Shown here: in pieces, positions 14,407 to 22,152 of the stretch
How the letters are laid out: each line of letters begins with the position of its first letter
Numbering within the stretch: the stretch's first letter is position 1
Source of the DNA: Clostridia bacterium
GTDB taxonomy: Bacteria; Bacillota_A; Clostridia; Christensenellales; Aristaeellaceae
Assembly (NCBI GenBank): GCA_017397695.1
Contig: JAFQIF010000033.1
Span: forward strand, 1 to 25,680
DNA: 25,680 bases
Reading direction: 5' to 3'
Made by a program: the position numbers and the translations under genes
The notes under the pieces: model-generated
What the model was told of the DNA's origin: nothing
The model's input: only the letters and a program-made list of their open reading frames with translations
The model's database searches: none

Positions 14407-15120
14407 TCAAAAGAGCGACCAAATCACGGCGATGATCAGCGCGGGCAGATAGTTGGCGACCTTGATCTTCTTGCCGAAGGCCAGATTCACGCCGACGCCG
14501 AAGATGAGCACATTGCCCACGGTAGACAGACAGGAAAGCGCAGCGTCGGTCATCAGCGGGCCGACGAAGGCGGCCAGCACGGTCATCAGGCCCTGCCAGA
14601 TTGCCATCGGAATCACAGAGAAAACTGCGCCCTTGCCCATGGAGGCGGTCAACGCCATGACGATGATCATGTCAAGGATGCCTTTGGTGGTCAGGATCGT
14701 GTAGTCGTGATAGAGTGCGTCGTTCATCGGGCCGATGATCGCCATCGCGCCGATACAGATGGTGAAGGATGCAGAGGTAAAGCCGTCAATAAAGCGGGAA
14801 TCGCCTTCGGAATGGCTCTTGATTTTGAGCCACTCGCCAAAGCGCTCCAGATTGCCTTCGATATCCAGAATCTCGCCGGCAAGGCCGCCCAGACACATCG
14901 AGATCACCAGCAGCATTTCGCCCGTGGTGCCCAGCGCGCCGTTCGAGATGGTAAGCATGTGCTTGAATGCGCCGGATGCGCCGATGAAAACCGTGCTCAC
15001 GCCGCAGGCCTTGACCATGATATCCTGATAGCTCTCCTTGAGGGCCTTGCCGAAGAGGAAGCCCAGCAGGCCGCCAGCCAGCACAAATGCAGAATTGATG
15101 ATGGTGCCCAGTCCGATCAT
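14407..15120 (-). CDS. DUF554 membrane protein (YdfK/YqgA family)
   Basis: This is an integral membrane protein of 237 residues with six or seven hydrophobic helices. The start MIGLGTIINSAFVLAGGLLGFLFGK and the segment MCLGGLAGEILDIEGNLERFGEWLK are characteristic of DUF554. GSDSRFIDGF-like and SASFTICIGAMAIIGP stretches follow, as in B. subtilis YdfK and E. coli YqgA. The family is a putative transporter with unknown substrate. A ribosome site AGAGGCG precedes the ATG. It is a single-gene unit with its own promoter at 15172-15200 and its own terminator, next to the tRNA-Ala cassette. Confidence 0.92.
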   Translation of the reverse strand: MIGLGTIINSAFVLAGGLLGFLFGKALKESYQDIMVKACGVSTVFIGASGAFKHMLTISNGALGTTGEMLLVISMCLGGLAGEILDIEGNLERFGEWLKIKSHSEGDSRFIDGFTSASFTICIGAMAIIGPMNDALYHDYTILTTKGILDMIIVMALTASMGKGAVFSVIPMAIWQGLMTVLAAFVGPLMTDAALSCLSTVGNVLIFGVGVNLAFGKKIKVANYLPALIIAVIWSLF

Positions 15121-15171
15121 ATGTATACGCCTCTTTTATGCGCATGAAAGCGCGGAATGAAGAATGGATGT

Positions 15172-15200
15172 ATTATAGCATGATCAAACGGCCAAGGCAA
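15172..15200 (-). promoter_or_regulatory. Promoter of the DUF554 gene
   Basis: On the minus strand, TTGCCT (15200-15195) and TATAAT (15177-15172) are spaced by 17 bases. The -35 region overlaps a hairpin (15186-15215). Confidence 0.72.
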
Positions 15201-15215
15201 GCGCCAAGGCCGTTT
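15186..15215 (-). terminator. Possible terminator of the trpXYZ-type operon
   Basis: Arms AAACGGCC (15186-15193) and GGCCGTTT (15208-15215) have an inner GGC/GCC stem. It lies downstream of the last gene of the operon, beyond repeat copy B. Only a short T-run follows, so its strength is doubtful. Confidence 0.45.
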
Positions 15216-15247
15216 GCATGTTCATCATGATCAATGGGTTAAAAACA

Positions 15248-15321
15248 CCGCGAAGCGAAGAGGAGTGTCTGAGGGGCAATGCCCCTCAGGCAGGTTTTAG
15301 GGCGGCAGCCCTAACGTCCCC
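15248..15321 (+). repeat. Interspersed two-hairpin repeat, copy B
   Basis: The head CCGCGAAGCGAAG is followed by hairpin 1 (15269-15289, arms CTGAGGGGC and GCCCCTCAG, loop AAT) and the linker GCAGGTT. Hairpin 2 comes next (15297-15314, arms TTAGGGC and GCCCTAA, loop GGCA), then ACGTCCCC. It ends eight bases from the stop codon of the minus-strand ATPase gene. Confidence 0.85.
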
Positions 15322-15329
15322 GCTTGCGC

Positions 15330-16103
15330 TTAGTTGCCGCATTCGATACTGATCGCGTTGAAGCGCTCCAATAGATGCTCAACCTTGAGATTTTCGCGCG
15401 TTTCACCGCTCAGATCCAGCTCCAGATGCCCCTGATGCATCATCAGCAGACGATCGCCGTATTCTACGGCATAGCGCAGGTTGTGCGTGACCATGATGGT
15501 TGTCAGCTGTTTCTGGCGAACGATCTTACCCGTGAGCTCCATGATGATTTCGGCGGTCTTCGGGTCCAATGCAGCAGTGTGTTCGTCCAGAATCAGGAAT
15601 TCGATCGGCGTCATCGTGCTCATGAGTAGGGCCATCGCCTGGCGCTGGCCGCCGGAGAGATTGCCGACCATCACGCCCATCTTATCCTCAAGACCGAGGC
15701 CCAGCTGCGCAAGCATGGCGCGATATTCCTCGGTCTTTTTGCGGTTCACGCAGGGCATGAGGTTGAACGGCTTGCCCTTGTTGTCCGCCATGGACATGTT
15801 TTCCAGGATCGTCATCGACGGGCAGGTGCCGCGCGCGGGATCCTGATAGACGCGGCCGATGCGCCTGTGACGCTTGTTCTCGGGCATGCGGGTGATGTTC
15901 TCGCCGCCGATCATGATCGCGCCCTCGTCGATGGAGATGGAGCCGCAGATGATATTGAGCAGCGAGGTCTTGCCCGAGCCGTTGGAGCCGACGACACAGA
16001 CGAACTGCTTATCCGGAATGGTGAGGCTGAAATCATTGAACAGACAGGTTTCGTTCACCGTGCCGCCCTGATAGATTTTGACAACATGCTTCAGTTCAAG
16101 CAT
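15330..16103 (-). CDS. trpZ: ABC transporter ATP-binding protein, TrpZ type
   Basis: This is the 257-residue ATPase subunit of the tryptophan-type importer. Walker A GSNGSGKT is at residues 39-46, the Q-loop Gln at 87, the signature LSGGQ at 149-153, Walker B ILDEH at 171-175 (His in place of the common Pro, as in this subfamily) and the switch His at 207. There is no extra C-terminal domain. Its start overlaps the end of the permease gene by eight bases, with AAGGTGA upstream, so translation is coupled. The name rests on the operon: a PF04392-type binding protein, this ATPase and a LivH-like permease behind a tryptophan T-box, the layout known as trpXYZ. The biochemical substrate is not proven here. 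Confidence 0.88.
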   Translation of the reverse strand: MLELKHVVKIYQGGTVNETCLFNDFSLTIPDKQFVCVVGSNGSGKTSLLNIICGSISIDEGAIMIGGENITRMPENKRHRRIGRVYQDPARGTCPSMTILENMSMADNKGKPFNLMPCVNRKKTEEYRAMLAQLGLGLEDKMGVMVGNLSGGQRQAMALLMSTMTPIEFLILDEHTAALDPKTAEIIMELTGKIVRQKQLTTIMVTHNLRYAVEYGDRLLMMHQGHLELDLSGETRENLKVEHLLERFNAISIECGN

Positions 16104-16977
16104 GGTGCTTCACCTTCTTTCTGTTCTGGCCGCCGACGATGATGATGACCAGCAGGAGCACGGCGGTGACGAGCTTAAGATCGAACGGGGACAGGCCCAG
16201 GCTGAGCGCTAACGCAACACAGCCCTTGTAGAGGATGGAGCCCAGCACGACGGCGGTCGTCGCGCGCAGGAAGCGAAAGCCGCGCAGAAGCTGCGTGCCC
16301 ACGATTACAGAGGCGACGGCGAGCACCAGCGTGCCGGTGCCCATGGAGATGTCGAAGTAGCGCTGATACTGGCACATGATGCAGCCGGACAGCGCGACCA
16401 ACGCGTTGGCTATGGACAGGCCCAGAATCTTGACCTGGCCGGCGTCCTTGGCGAGCGTGGCGACGAGCGTCGCGTTGTCGCCTGTGGCGCGCAGCAGGAA
16501 GCCCGAGCGCGTGGCGAGATAGGCGTCCATGAGCAGCTTGACCGCGATGGCGATAAGCAGGAGAATAATCACCGGCGCATAGGGCTGAACACCCGCCGGA
16601 AGCGAAGAGATGAACGCGTTTTTAAAGATCGTGTCAAACGAGAAGAGCTGTACGTTGGCTCGGCCCGCGATGTGCAGGTTCACGGAGTACAGACCCGTCA
16701 TCACGATGATGCCGGCGAGCAGATCGCGTACCCTGAATCTGACATGGATCACGCCCGTGAGCGCGCCGGCCAGCGCGCCGGCGAGCATGGACGCGGGCAG
16801 CGTCAGCAGAGGCGATATCCCAGCCTGAATCATGAGCGCAGTAACAGCTGCGCCGAGGGGAAAGGACGAGTCTACGGACATATCCGGAAAATCGAGGATT
16901 TTGAACGTGATGTATACGCCCAGGGCGAGCACGGCATAGATCAGGCCTTGCTCAAGGACGCTCAGGAAGAGACTCAT
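16096..16977 (-). CDS. trpY: ABC transporter permease, TrpY type
   Basis: This is an inner-membrane channel of 293 residues with eight to ten hydrophobic helices, of the branched-chain amino-acid permease (BPD_transp_2, LivH-like) class. It begins MSLFLSVLEQGLIYAVLALGVYITFKILDF and includes ATGDNATLVATLAKD, the cytoplasmic loop that meets the ATPase. GGAGG precedes the ATG. It overlaps the ATPase gene and lies 192 bases after the binding-protein gene. That gap is occupied by repeat copy C and by alternative hairpins, so expression of the permease and ATPase may be set below that of the binding protein. The assignment to tryptophan comes from the T-box of the operon. Confidence 0.88.
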   Translation of the reverse strand: MSLFLSVLEQGLIYAVLALGVYITFKILDFPDMSVDSSFPLGAAVTALMIQAGISPLLTLPASMLAGALAGALTGVIHVRFRVRDLLAGIIVMTGLYSVNLHIAGRANVQLFSFDTIFKNAFISSLPAGVQPYAPVIILLLIAIAVKLLMDAYLATRSGFLLRATGDNATLVATLAKDAGQVKILGLSIANALVALSGCIMCQYQRYFDISMGTGTLVLAVASVIVGTQLLRGFRFLRATTAVVLGSILYKGCVALALSLGLSPFDLKLVTAVLLLVIIIVGGQNRKKVKHHA

Positions 16978-17076
16978 ACGGATACCTCCGGCGATGAGAA
17001 TGAAGAAATGAAAGGATGAAGGAACGAAACACCTGCCTGCGGGCAGACACCTTCCCCATGGGGGCAGGCTTATTTA

Positions 17077-17153
17077 CTGCGAGAAGCGAGGAAGGGTCAA
17101 GGGATGAAATCCCTTGCAGGGGTTCGGGGACGGCGTTCCCGAACGTATCCCCC
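17077..17153 (+). repeat. Interspersed two-hairpin repeat, copy C, inside the trpXYZ-type operon
   Basis: The variant head CTGCGAGAAGCGAG is followed by hairpin 1 (17098-17116, arms CAAGGGAT and ATCCCTTG, loop GAA). Hairpin 2 follows (17123-17143, arms TTCGGGGAC and GTTCCCGAA with one G-U pair, loop GGC), then ACGTATCCCCC. It combines the hairpin 1 type of copy E with a hairpin 2 closer to copies A, B and D. It ends 16 bases from the binding-protein stop. On its left, CTGCC-TGCG-GGCAG (17033-17046) and CCCCATGGGG (17054-17063) give further alternative stems. Confidence 0.78.
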
Positions 17154-17169
17154 GAATCGCTCCCTATGC

Positions 17170-18132
17170 TTACTGCGCTTCGTTGGCGCGGGCGGCGAGC
17201 TCGTCGGTGAGCACGATGCCGAATTTCTCCAGCGCGGCGCTGTTGATATACAGACCTGGCTCAGTGATAATCTCGTAGGGAATCTCGCTGGCCTTCGCTT
17301 CGCCCTTGAGCACCTTGGCGGCCATCAGGCCTGTCTGGCGGCCCAGGGCGATGTAATCCAGGCCTTCGGCGGCAACGCAGCCCAGCTTGACCTGCTCGAT
17401 CTCAGAGCCGAAGACCGGCTTGCCGGCGGCGTTGGCCTTGTCCAGCATCAGCGCGAGCGCGGAGACGACGGTATTGTCGGTCAGGTTGGTCAGACAATCG
17501 ACCTTGGAGAGCAGCGCATCCAGCGCCAGCGGGATGTCGGCGATGGTGGAGATGCCGGACTCAACGATCTCAAAGCCATAATCGGTGGCGAGCGCCTTGT
17601 ACTGCTCGATGGCGGAGATGGAGTTGACCTCGCTGGTGGTGTAGAGGATGCCGATCTTCTTCGCATCCGGCAGCATAGCGCGGATGGTTTCCAGCTGCGC
17701 CTTGATCGGCAGGGCGTCGGAGGTGCCGGTTACTTCGCCGGCGGCGTTGCCCTGCGCGTCCGCAAAGCCCGCGGCGACAGGATCGGTGACGGCGGTAAAG
17801 ATTGTGGGGATCACGCCGGAAGCGGCGTTGTAGCAGGCCTGCGCCATCGGGGTGGCGATGCCGACCATCATATCGACACGGCCCGCGGCGAACTGCGCGG
17901 CGATCTGCTGGGCGATGCCCATGTCAGCCTGCGCGTTCTGAAGGTCTACCTTGAGGTTTTCGCCTTCGACGATGCCCGCCTCTGCCAGGCCGGAGAGGAA
18001 GCCTTGATAGCAGTTATCCAGAGAGCCATGCTGGGCGAACTGGCCGATGCCGATCTTGTAGGATTCGCCCAGCGCGGCAGCTGCGGTGAGGATCAGAGCG
18101 ATGGAGACGATAATGGAGACGATGCGCTTCAT
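17170..18132 (-). CDS. trpX: ABC transporter substrate-binding protein, TrpX type (PF04392)
   Basis: This is a secreted solute receptor of 320 residues. Residues 1-22 are a Sec signal peptide (MKRIVSIIVSIALILTAAAAL), again without a lipobox. The mature part (YKIGIGQFAQHGSLDNCYQGF..., VGIATPMAQACYNAA, IPTIFTAVTDPVAAGF, DNTVVSALALMLDKANAAGKPVFGSE, DYIALGRQTGLMAAKVLKGE) matches the ABC_sub_bind (PF04392) family throughout. AGGAGG lies eight bases before ATG 18132; the frame to 18321 runs back through the T-box and is not used. It is the first gene of the trpXYZ-type operon, under a T-box whose specifier is TGG. That makes tryptophan the best-supported ligand. Confidence 0.9.
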   Translation of the reverse strand: MKRIVSIIVSIALILTAAAALGESYKIGIGQFAQHGSLDNCYQGFLSGLAEAGIVEGENLKVDLQNAQADMGIAQQIAAQFAAGRVDMMVGIATPMAQACYNAASGVIPTIFTAVTDPVAAGFADAQGNAAGEVTGTSDALPIKAQLETIRAMLPDAKKIGILYTTSEVNSISAIEQYKALATDYGFEIVESGISTIADIPLALDALLSKVDCLTNLTDNTVVSALALMLDKANAAGKPVFGSEIEQVKLGCVAAEGLDYIALGRQTGLMAAKVLKGEAKASEIPYEIITEPGLYINSAALEKFGIVLTDELAARANEAQ

Positions 18133-18210
18133 AATGAGTTCCTCCTGAATGATTCTGATTGTCGTGTGGGAAAACAGAGACCAGTCGTGGGTGTGAAGCG
18201 CCGAGACCAG

Positions 18211-18503
18211 AGAAAAGAAAAACGCCTCACATTCCTTTCGGAACATGAGGCGGAAAAAACACTTATTTCCCGTGGTGCCACTCAGTTTGGCCTTTCGGCC
18301 CGCTCTACCCCGTACCAACATACGGTGCAGCCTGATAACGGGTCTGCGTCCCGTCCCTCTTTAATGGGGCAAAAGCCTGTTGAAAGGGCCCTCGGGAAGT
18401 CCATTTCGAAGCTTTGCTGTACCGCAACTCCCAGCAACGGCGGCTCTCTGAAACAGCGACGGGCTTTTACTTCTCTTCCTTCAAACGGTTTGCGTGTTAG
18501 GTT
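18211..18503 (-). ncRNA. T-box riboswitch, tryptophan specific
   Basis: This leader RNA senses uncharged tRNA. On the minus strand it shows a stem I start with AGGAAGAGAAG (K-turn region, about 18480-18470), the AGAGAG bulge (about 18449) and the specifier segment GAAATGGAC, in which TGG (18403-18401) is the Trp codon followed by A. The T-box consensus GAGTGGCACCACGGG (18283-18269) follows, then the terminator. The tRNA acceptor contact TGGC pairs with GCCA, which needs discriminator G, as in bacterial tRNA-Trp. So specifier and bulge agree. Binding of uncharged tRNA-Trp should favour the antiterminator and turn on the transporter when tryptophan is scarce. Confidence 0.95.
18216..18252 (-). 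terminator. T-box terminator hairpin
   Basis: On the minus strand, arms CGCCTCATGTTCC and GGAATGTGAGGCG surround a GAAA loop and are followed by TTTTTCTTTTCT. It is the conditional terminator of the T-box leader, downstream of the antiterminator sequence. Confidence 0.93.
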
Positions 18504-18509
18504 GAGGGA

Positions 18510-18538
18510 ATTATAGCGTACATGAGAACAATTGTCAA
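18510..18538 (-). promoter_or_regulatory. Consensus promoter of the T-box/trpXYZ-type operon
   Basis: On the minus strand, TTGACA (18538-18533) and TATAAT (18515-18510) are spaced by exactly 17 bases, a full sigma-A consensus. Such a strong promoter fits control by termination rather than initiation. Confidence 0.92.
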
Positions 18539-18674
18539 CCTGGTAAAAAGGAAAAATATAAACTTTTGATTAAGAACAAGCATATATGAAAGGAATTATG
18601 TCTTGATTTGCGAATAAAAGAATGAAATTCTTCCGTTTTGTATGATATTCGGGGATGACGAAATGTATCCCTGC

Positions 18675-18703
18675 TTGAAGAAATTTTCCGAGTGTGCTAT
18701 AAT
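18675..18703 (+). promoter_or_regulatory. Promoter of the DegT-family aminotransferase gene
   Basis: TTGAAG (18675-18680), a spacer of 17 and an extended -10 TGC-TATAAT (box at 18698-18703). The AT-rich stretch 18541-18674 between this and the T-box promoter shows no gene. Confidence 0.75.
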
Positions 18704-18757
18704 AACGCTATCGTATTATGTCTTATTGTGCCTGCGCATGCAGGTGGGGGGATTTTC

Positions 18758-19936
18758 ATGAGCGAATTCAGGGTGAGAGAAGACTGGATGTCGTTTTGTC
18801 TGCCGGATATTTCCGATGCGGAGGTAGAAAGCGTAAGCGCTGCGATCCGCTCCGGATGGTGGGCAAAGGGCCCCAGGACGATTGAGTTTGAAAAACGCTT
18901 TGCTGAATATGTGGGCGCAAAATACTGCGTGGGTCTGAACTCCTGTACGGCTGCGCAGCATCTGGCGCTGCTGGCCAAGGGTATCGGCCCGGGCGACGAG
19001 GTTATCACCACGCCGCTGACATTTGCTTCCAGTGCGAATACGATTCTTCACGTGGGCGCTACGCCGGTCTTTGCGGATATCGATCCGGACACCGGCCTGA
19101 TCGATCCCAAGGAGATCGAAAAGAAGATTACTGACAAGACCCGCGCGATTGTGCCGGTTCATTATTCCGGCCTGGCGGCGGATCTGGATGAGATCGGCAA
19201 GCTGTGCGACAAGTACAACCTGTTCCTGTCCGAGGATGCGGCGCATGCCGTAGAGACCCGCTATAACGGCGAGCTCATCGGCCGCAATCCCAGGGGCGCC
19301 GTCTGCTATTCCTTCTACGCGACCAAGAACCTCGCTTGCGGCGAGGGCGGCGCGCTGGTGACCGATGACGAGGAGTTCGCTGCAAAGGTGCGCGTGCTCT
19401 CCACGCACGGCATGAGCGCCGCATCCTGGAATCGCTACGGCAAGGGCGGTTCCTGGCGCTACGACATCGAGGAGCCGGGCTACAAGTACAACATGTTCGA
19501 TATTCAGGCCGCGCTGGCGACGGTGCAGCTTGAGCGCATGGACGATATGCAGCGCCGCCGCTTTGAAGCGGTTGAGGTTTACGAAGAGGCATTCAAGGAT
19601 GTGCCGCAGCTGCGTCTGCAGAAGACGCCGGAATACTGCCACCACAGCCGCCACCTCTACATTCTGCGCATCGTGCCCGAGATGCTGACCATCTCCCGCG
19701 ACCGGTTCATTGAGGAACTCAACGCGCGCAATGTCGGCGTGAGCGTGCACTTCATTGCGCTGCACACCATGAGTGCATACACGAAGCGCTACGGCTATAA
19801 GCCGGAGGACTTCCCCAAGGCGTATGCGTTCTCTGAGAACGAGATTTCCCTGCCGTTGTATTCCACCCTCGGCAAGGAAAAGGCGCAATATGTTGCCGAC
19901 GCTGTGCTGGATATCGTAAACAAGTTCAAGAAGTAA
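18758..19936 (+). CDS. DegT/DnrJ/EryC1/StrS family PLP-dependent sugar aminotransferase
   Basis: This is a cytoplasmic fold-type I PLP enzyme of 392 residues. It would transfer an amino group, usually from glutamate, to a keto group of a nucleotide sugar. The Schiff-base lysine is K190 in SFYATKNLACGEGG; D160 and H163 in SEDAAHA bind the cofactor; GLNSCTAAQHLAL near residue 60 is the phosphate-binding region; HSRHLYILR and the C-terminal SLPLYSTL match the family. The start at 18758 follows a GGTGGGGGG site; the frame open to 18692 has no ribosome site. It stands alone between a promoter and a terminator, with no other sugar-nucleotide genes in view, so the product sugar (ArnB- or PseC-like classes are possible) cannot be named. 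Confidence 0.92.
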   Translation: MSEFRVREDWMSFCLPDISDAEVESVSAAIRSGWWAKGPRTIEFEKRFAEYVGAKYCVGLNSCTAAQHLALLAKGIGPGDEVITTPLTFASSANTILHVGATPVFADIDPDTGLIDPKEIEKKITDKTRAIVPVHYSGLAADLDEIGKLCDKYNLFLSEDAAHAVETRYNGELIGRNPRGAVCYSFYATKNLACGEGGALVTDDEEFAAKVRVLSTHGMSAASWNRYGKGGSWRYDIEEPGYKYNMFDIQAALATVQLERMDDMQRRRFEAVEVYEEAFKDVPQLRLQKTPEYCHHSRHLYILRIVPEMLTISRDRFIEELNARNVGVSVHFIALHTMSAYTKRYGYKPEDFPKAYAFSENEISLPLYSTLGKEKAQYVADAVLDIVNKFKK

Positions 19937-19946
19937 TCAAGCCAGT

Positions 19947-19978
19947 CCCCGTCCGGAATTTTCCGGGCGGGGATTTTT
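19947..19978 (+). terminator. Intrinsic terminator after the aminotransferase gene
   Basis: Arms CCCCGTCCGGAA and TTCCGGGCGGGG (one G-T wobble) are followed by ATTTTTCC, eleven bases after the stop codon. Confidence 0.92.
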
Positions 19979-19987
19979 CCGTTTCGG

Positions 19988-20016
19988 TGGATTTTTGACG
20001 AAATATCCGATATAAT
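19988..20016 (+). promoter_or_regulatory. Possible promoter of ppk1
   Basis: A perfect -10 TATAAT (20011-20016) lies 53 bases before the start codon. The hexamer 17 bases upstream (TGGATT) is a poor -35. TTGACG nearby (19995-20000) is too close to serve with it. Confidence 0.4.
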
Positions 20017-20069
20017 CAAGAAGATAAGCCCCTGTATGTGACAGCAAATGAAGAAAGGAAGCTTTTACC

Positions 20070-22142
20070 ATGGAGCCCATGACGGATCGCACGATTTATA
20101 TGAACCGAGAACTCTCCTGGCTCAAGTTCAACGAGCGCGTGCTCGAGGAGGCGGAGAGCGATCTTACGCCGCTGTGCGAAAGGCTGAGCTTTGCCTCGAT
20201 CTATCAGAGCAATCTTGACGAGTTTTTTATGGTGCGCGTGGGCTCTCTGATCGATCAGGAGCACCTTTCTCCCAATATCCGCGAGAACAAGACCCAGATG
20301 ACGCCTACCGAGCAGCTGTGCGAGGTGCTGCGTACCGTGCGCCGCCTCAATGAACGCAAGGATTTCATCTATGCCAAGCTGCTGGGACGCATTGAGGAGG
20401 CGGGCGTGCGCCTGGTTGATTTCAAGAAAATCGCAAGGCAGGAGAGCGAAAAGCTGGAGCGCTATTTTGATTGTGAGATTGCGCCGCTGATCTCTCCGAT
20501 TATCGTGGGCCGCCGCCAGCCGTTCCCGTTCCTGCGCAACAAGGATATTTATGCCGTCGCCGTGCTCGAACGCAAGAACGGCAAGCGCAAGCTGGGCATC
20601 GTGCCGTGCAGCATGGGCGTATTCCCGAGGATGATCGAGGTCAGCGCGAACGAGAAGACCTATCTGCTGGCCGAGGAACTGATTCTGCATTTCCTGCCCA
20701 AGGTTTTTGCCGGCTATACGATCAAGGAAAAATCCCTCATTCGCGTGACGCGCAACGCCGATATCGACGCCGACGCACTCTATGAGGAGGATATCGATTA
20801 CCGCGAGTTTATGGCGGAGCTGATTAAGAAGCGCAGACGCCTGGCGCCCGTGCGCCTGGAGATGAGCCGAGAACTGGACGGAGATATCGTGCGCTCCCTG
20901 TGTAAGTATATGGACGTGCGCAAGGAGCATGTATTCAAGAACAATACGCCGCTGGATCTGTCGTTCCTCTTCGGCATTGCGGATCACCTGCGCCAGCGCA
21001 GCGAGCTGTTCTATACCCGCCGCATTCCCCAGCGCAGCCCGGCCATCGCCGGCGACAGACCGGTGCTCGATCAGGTTCGCGATGACGACAAGCTGCTCTC
21101 CTATCCGTATGAGAGCATGAAGCCGTTTTTGACCATGCTGCAGGAGGCGGCCAACGACGACAGCGTCGTGTCTATCAAGATGACGCTTTACCGTGTGGCC
21201 AAGCAGAGCAAGGTGGTTGAGGCGCTGATTGAGGCCGCCGAAAACGGCAAGGACGTGCTGGTGCTGGTGGAGCTCAAGGCGCGCTTTGACGAGGAAAACA
21301 ATATCGAATGGAGCCGCCGCCTGGAGGAGGCGGGCTGCAACGTCATCTATGGCCTGGACGGCTATAAGGTACACAGCAAGCTCTGCCTGATTTCCCGCAT
21401 GGAAAACGGTCACGCGATGTACTATACGCAGATCGGCACGGGCAACTATAACGAAAAGACGGCCCGCCTGTATACCGACCTGAGCGTGATGACGCACAAT
21501 CAGGAGATTGGCCGCGAGGCGGCGGAGGTCTTCCGTACGCTGGCCATGGGTGAAACCGTGCAGGAGACACAGCAGCTGCTGGTTGCGCCTCACTGCCTGC
21601 AGAGCAAGGTGCTCGCCATGATTCATGAGGAGATCGCGCATGCCCGAAACGGCGAAGCGGCGTATATCGGCGTAAAGATCAATTCGCTGACGGATAAGAA
21701 GATCATCGATGCGCTGGTGCAGGCCTCCTGCGAGGGTGTGAAGATCGATCTGATTGTGCGCGGCATCTGCTGCCTGATTCCGGGCGTTCCCGGCGCGACG
21801 GAGAATATCCGGGTGATCAGCATTGTGGGCCGTTTCCTGGAACATTCGCGCATCTATATCTTTGGCTGCGGCGAGCGCGCAAAGGTGTATATCGCTTCCG
21901 CGGATTTTATGACGCGTAATACGCTGCGCCGCGTGGAGGTGGCAGCGCCGATTCTCGATGCTGCGCTGAGGGCGCGCGTGATCGATATGTTCTCGCTGAT
22001 GCTCAGCGACAATGTGCAGTCGCGCGTGATGCGTCCGGATGGCAGCTATACCCGCCGCCAGCCCGGAGAAGAACAGGAACGCAATACGCAGGAGATGCTC
22101 TATCAGATGGCGTACGACGTGGCTGCACCCAAAACAACCTGA
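20070..22142 (+). CDS. ppk1: Polyphosphate kinase 1
   Basis: This enzyme builds inorganic polyphosphate from the gamma-phosphate of ATP, reversibly. It has 690 residues, the full length of the family, with the N-terminal start YMNRELSWLKFNERVL and the two phospholipase-D-like C-terminal domains. The autophosphorylated His is H435 in YKVHSKLCLI and the second catalytic His is H592 in GRFLEHSRIY; both numbers equal those of E. coli PPK1. At position 454, where E. coli has His before IGTGN, this protein has Gln (YYTQIGTGNYNEKTARLYTD). AAAGGAAG lies upstream of the ATG. It is a single-gene unit ended by a strong terminator. No exopolyphosphatase gene lies beside it. Confidence 0.97.
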   Translation: MEPMTDRTIYMNRELSWLKFNERVLEEAESDLTPLCERLSFASIYQSNLDEFFMVRVGSLIDQEHLSPNIRENKTQMTPTEQLCEVLRTVRRLNERKDFIYAKLLGRIEEAGVRLVDFKKIARQESEKLERYFDCEIAPLISPIIVGRRQPFPFLRNKDIYAVAVLERKNGKRKLGIVPCSMGVFPRMIEVSANEKTYLLAEELILHFLPKVFAGYTIKEKSLIRVTRNADIDADALYEEDIDYREFMAELIKKRRRLAPVRLEMSRELDGDIVRSLCKYMDVRKEHVFKNNTPLDLSFLFGIADHLRQRSELFYTRRIPQRSPAIAGDRPVLDQVRDDDKLLSYPYESMKPFLTMLQEAANDDSVVSIKMTLYRVAKQSKVVEALIEAAENGKDVLVLVELKARFDEENNIEWSRRLEEAGCNVIYGLDGYKVHSKLCLISRMENGHAMYYTQIGTGNYNEKTARLYTDLSVMTHNQEIGREAAEVFRTLAMGETVQETQQLLVAPHCLQSKVLAMIHEEIAHARNGEAAYIGVKINSLTDKKIIDALVQASCEGVKIDLIVRGICCLIPGVPGATENIRVISIVGRFLEHSRIYIFGCGERAKVYIASADFMTRNTLRRVEVAAPILDAALRARVIDMFSLMLSDNVQSRVMRPDGSYTRRQPGEEQERNTQEMLYQMAYDVAAPKTT

Positions 22143-22152
22143 TAAAATCAAT

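Noticed and set aside
18181..18321. N-terminal extension of the TrpX-type frame
   Set aside because: The extra codons run through the T-box terminator and antiterminator; ATG 18132 has a perfect AGGAGG and starts the signal peptide.
19995..20016. TTGACG plus TATAAT as the ppk1 promoter
   Set aside because: Only 10 bases separate the two hexamers, too short for sigma-A; the -10 box may work with a weak -35 instead.
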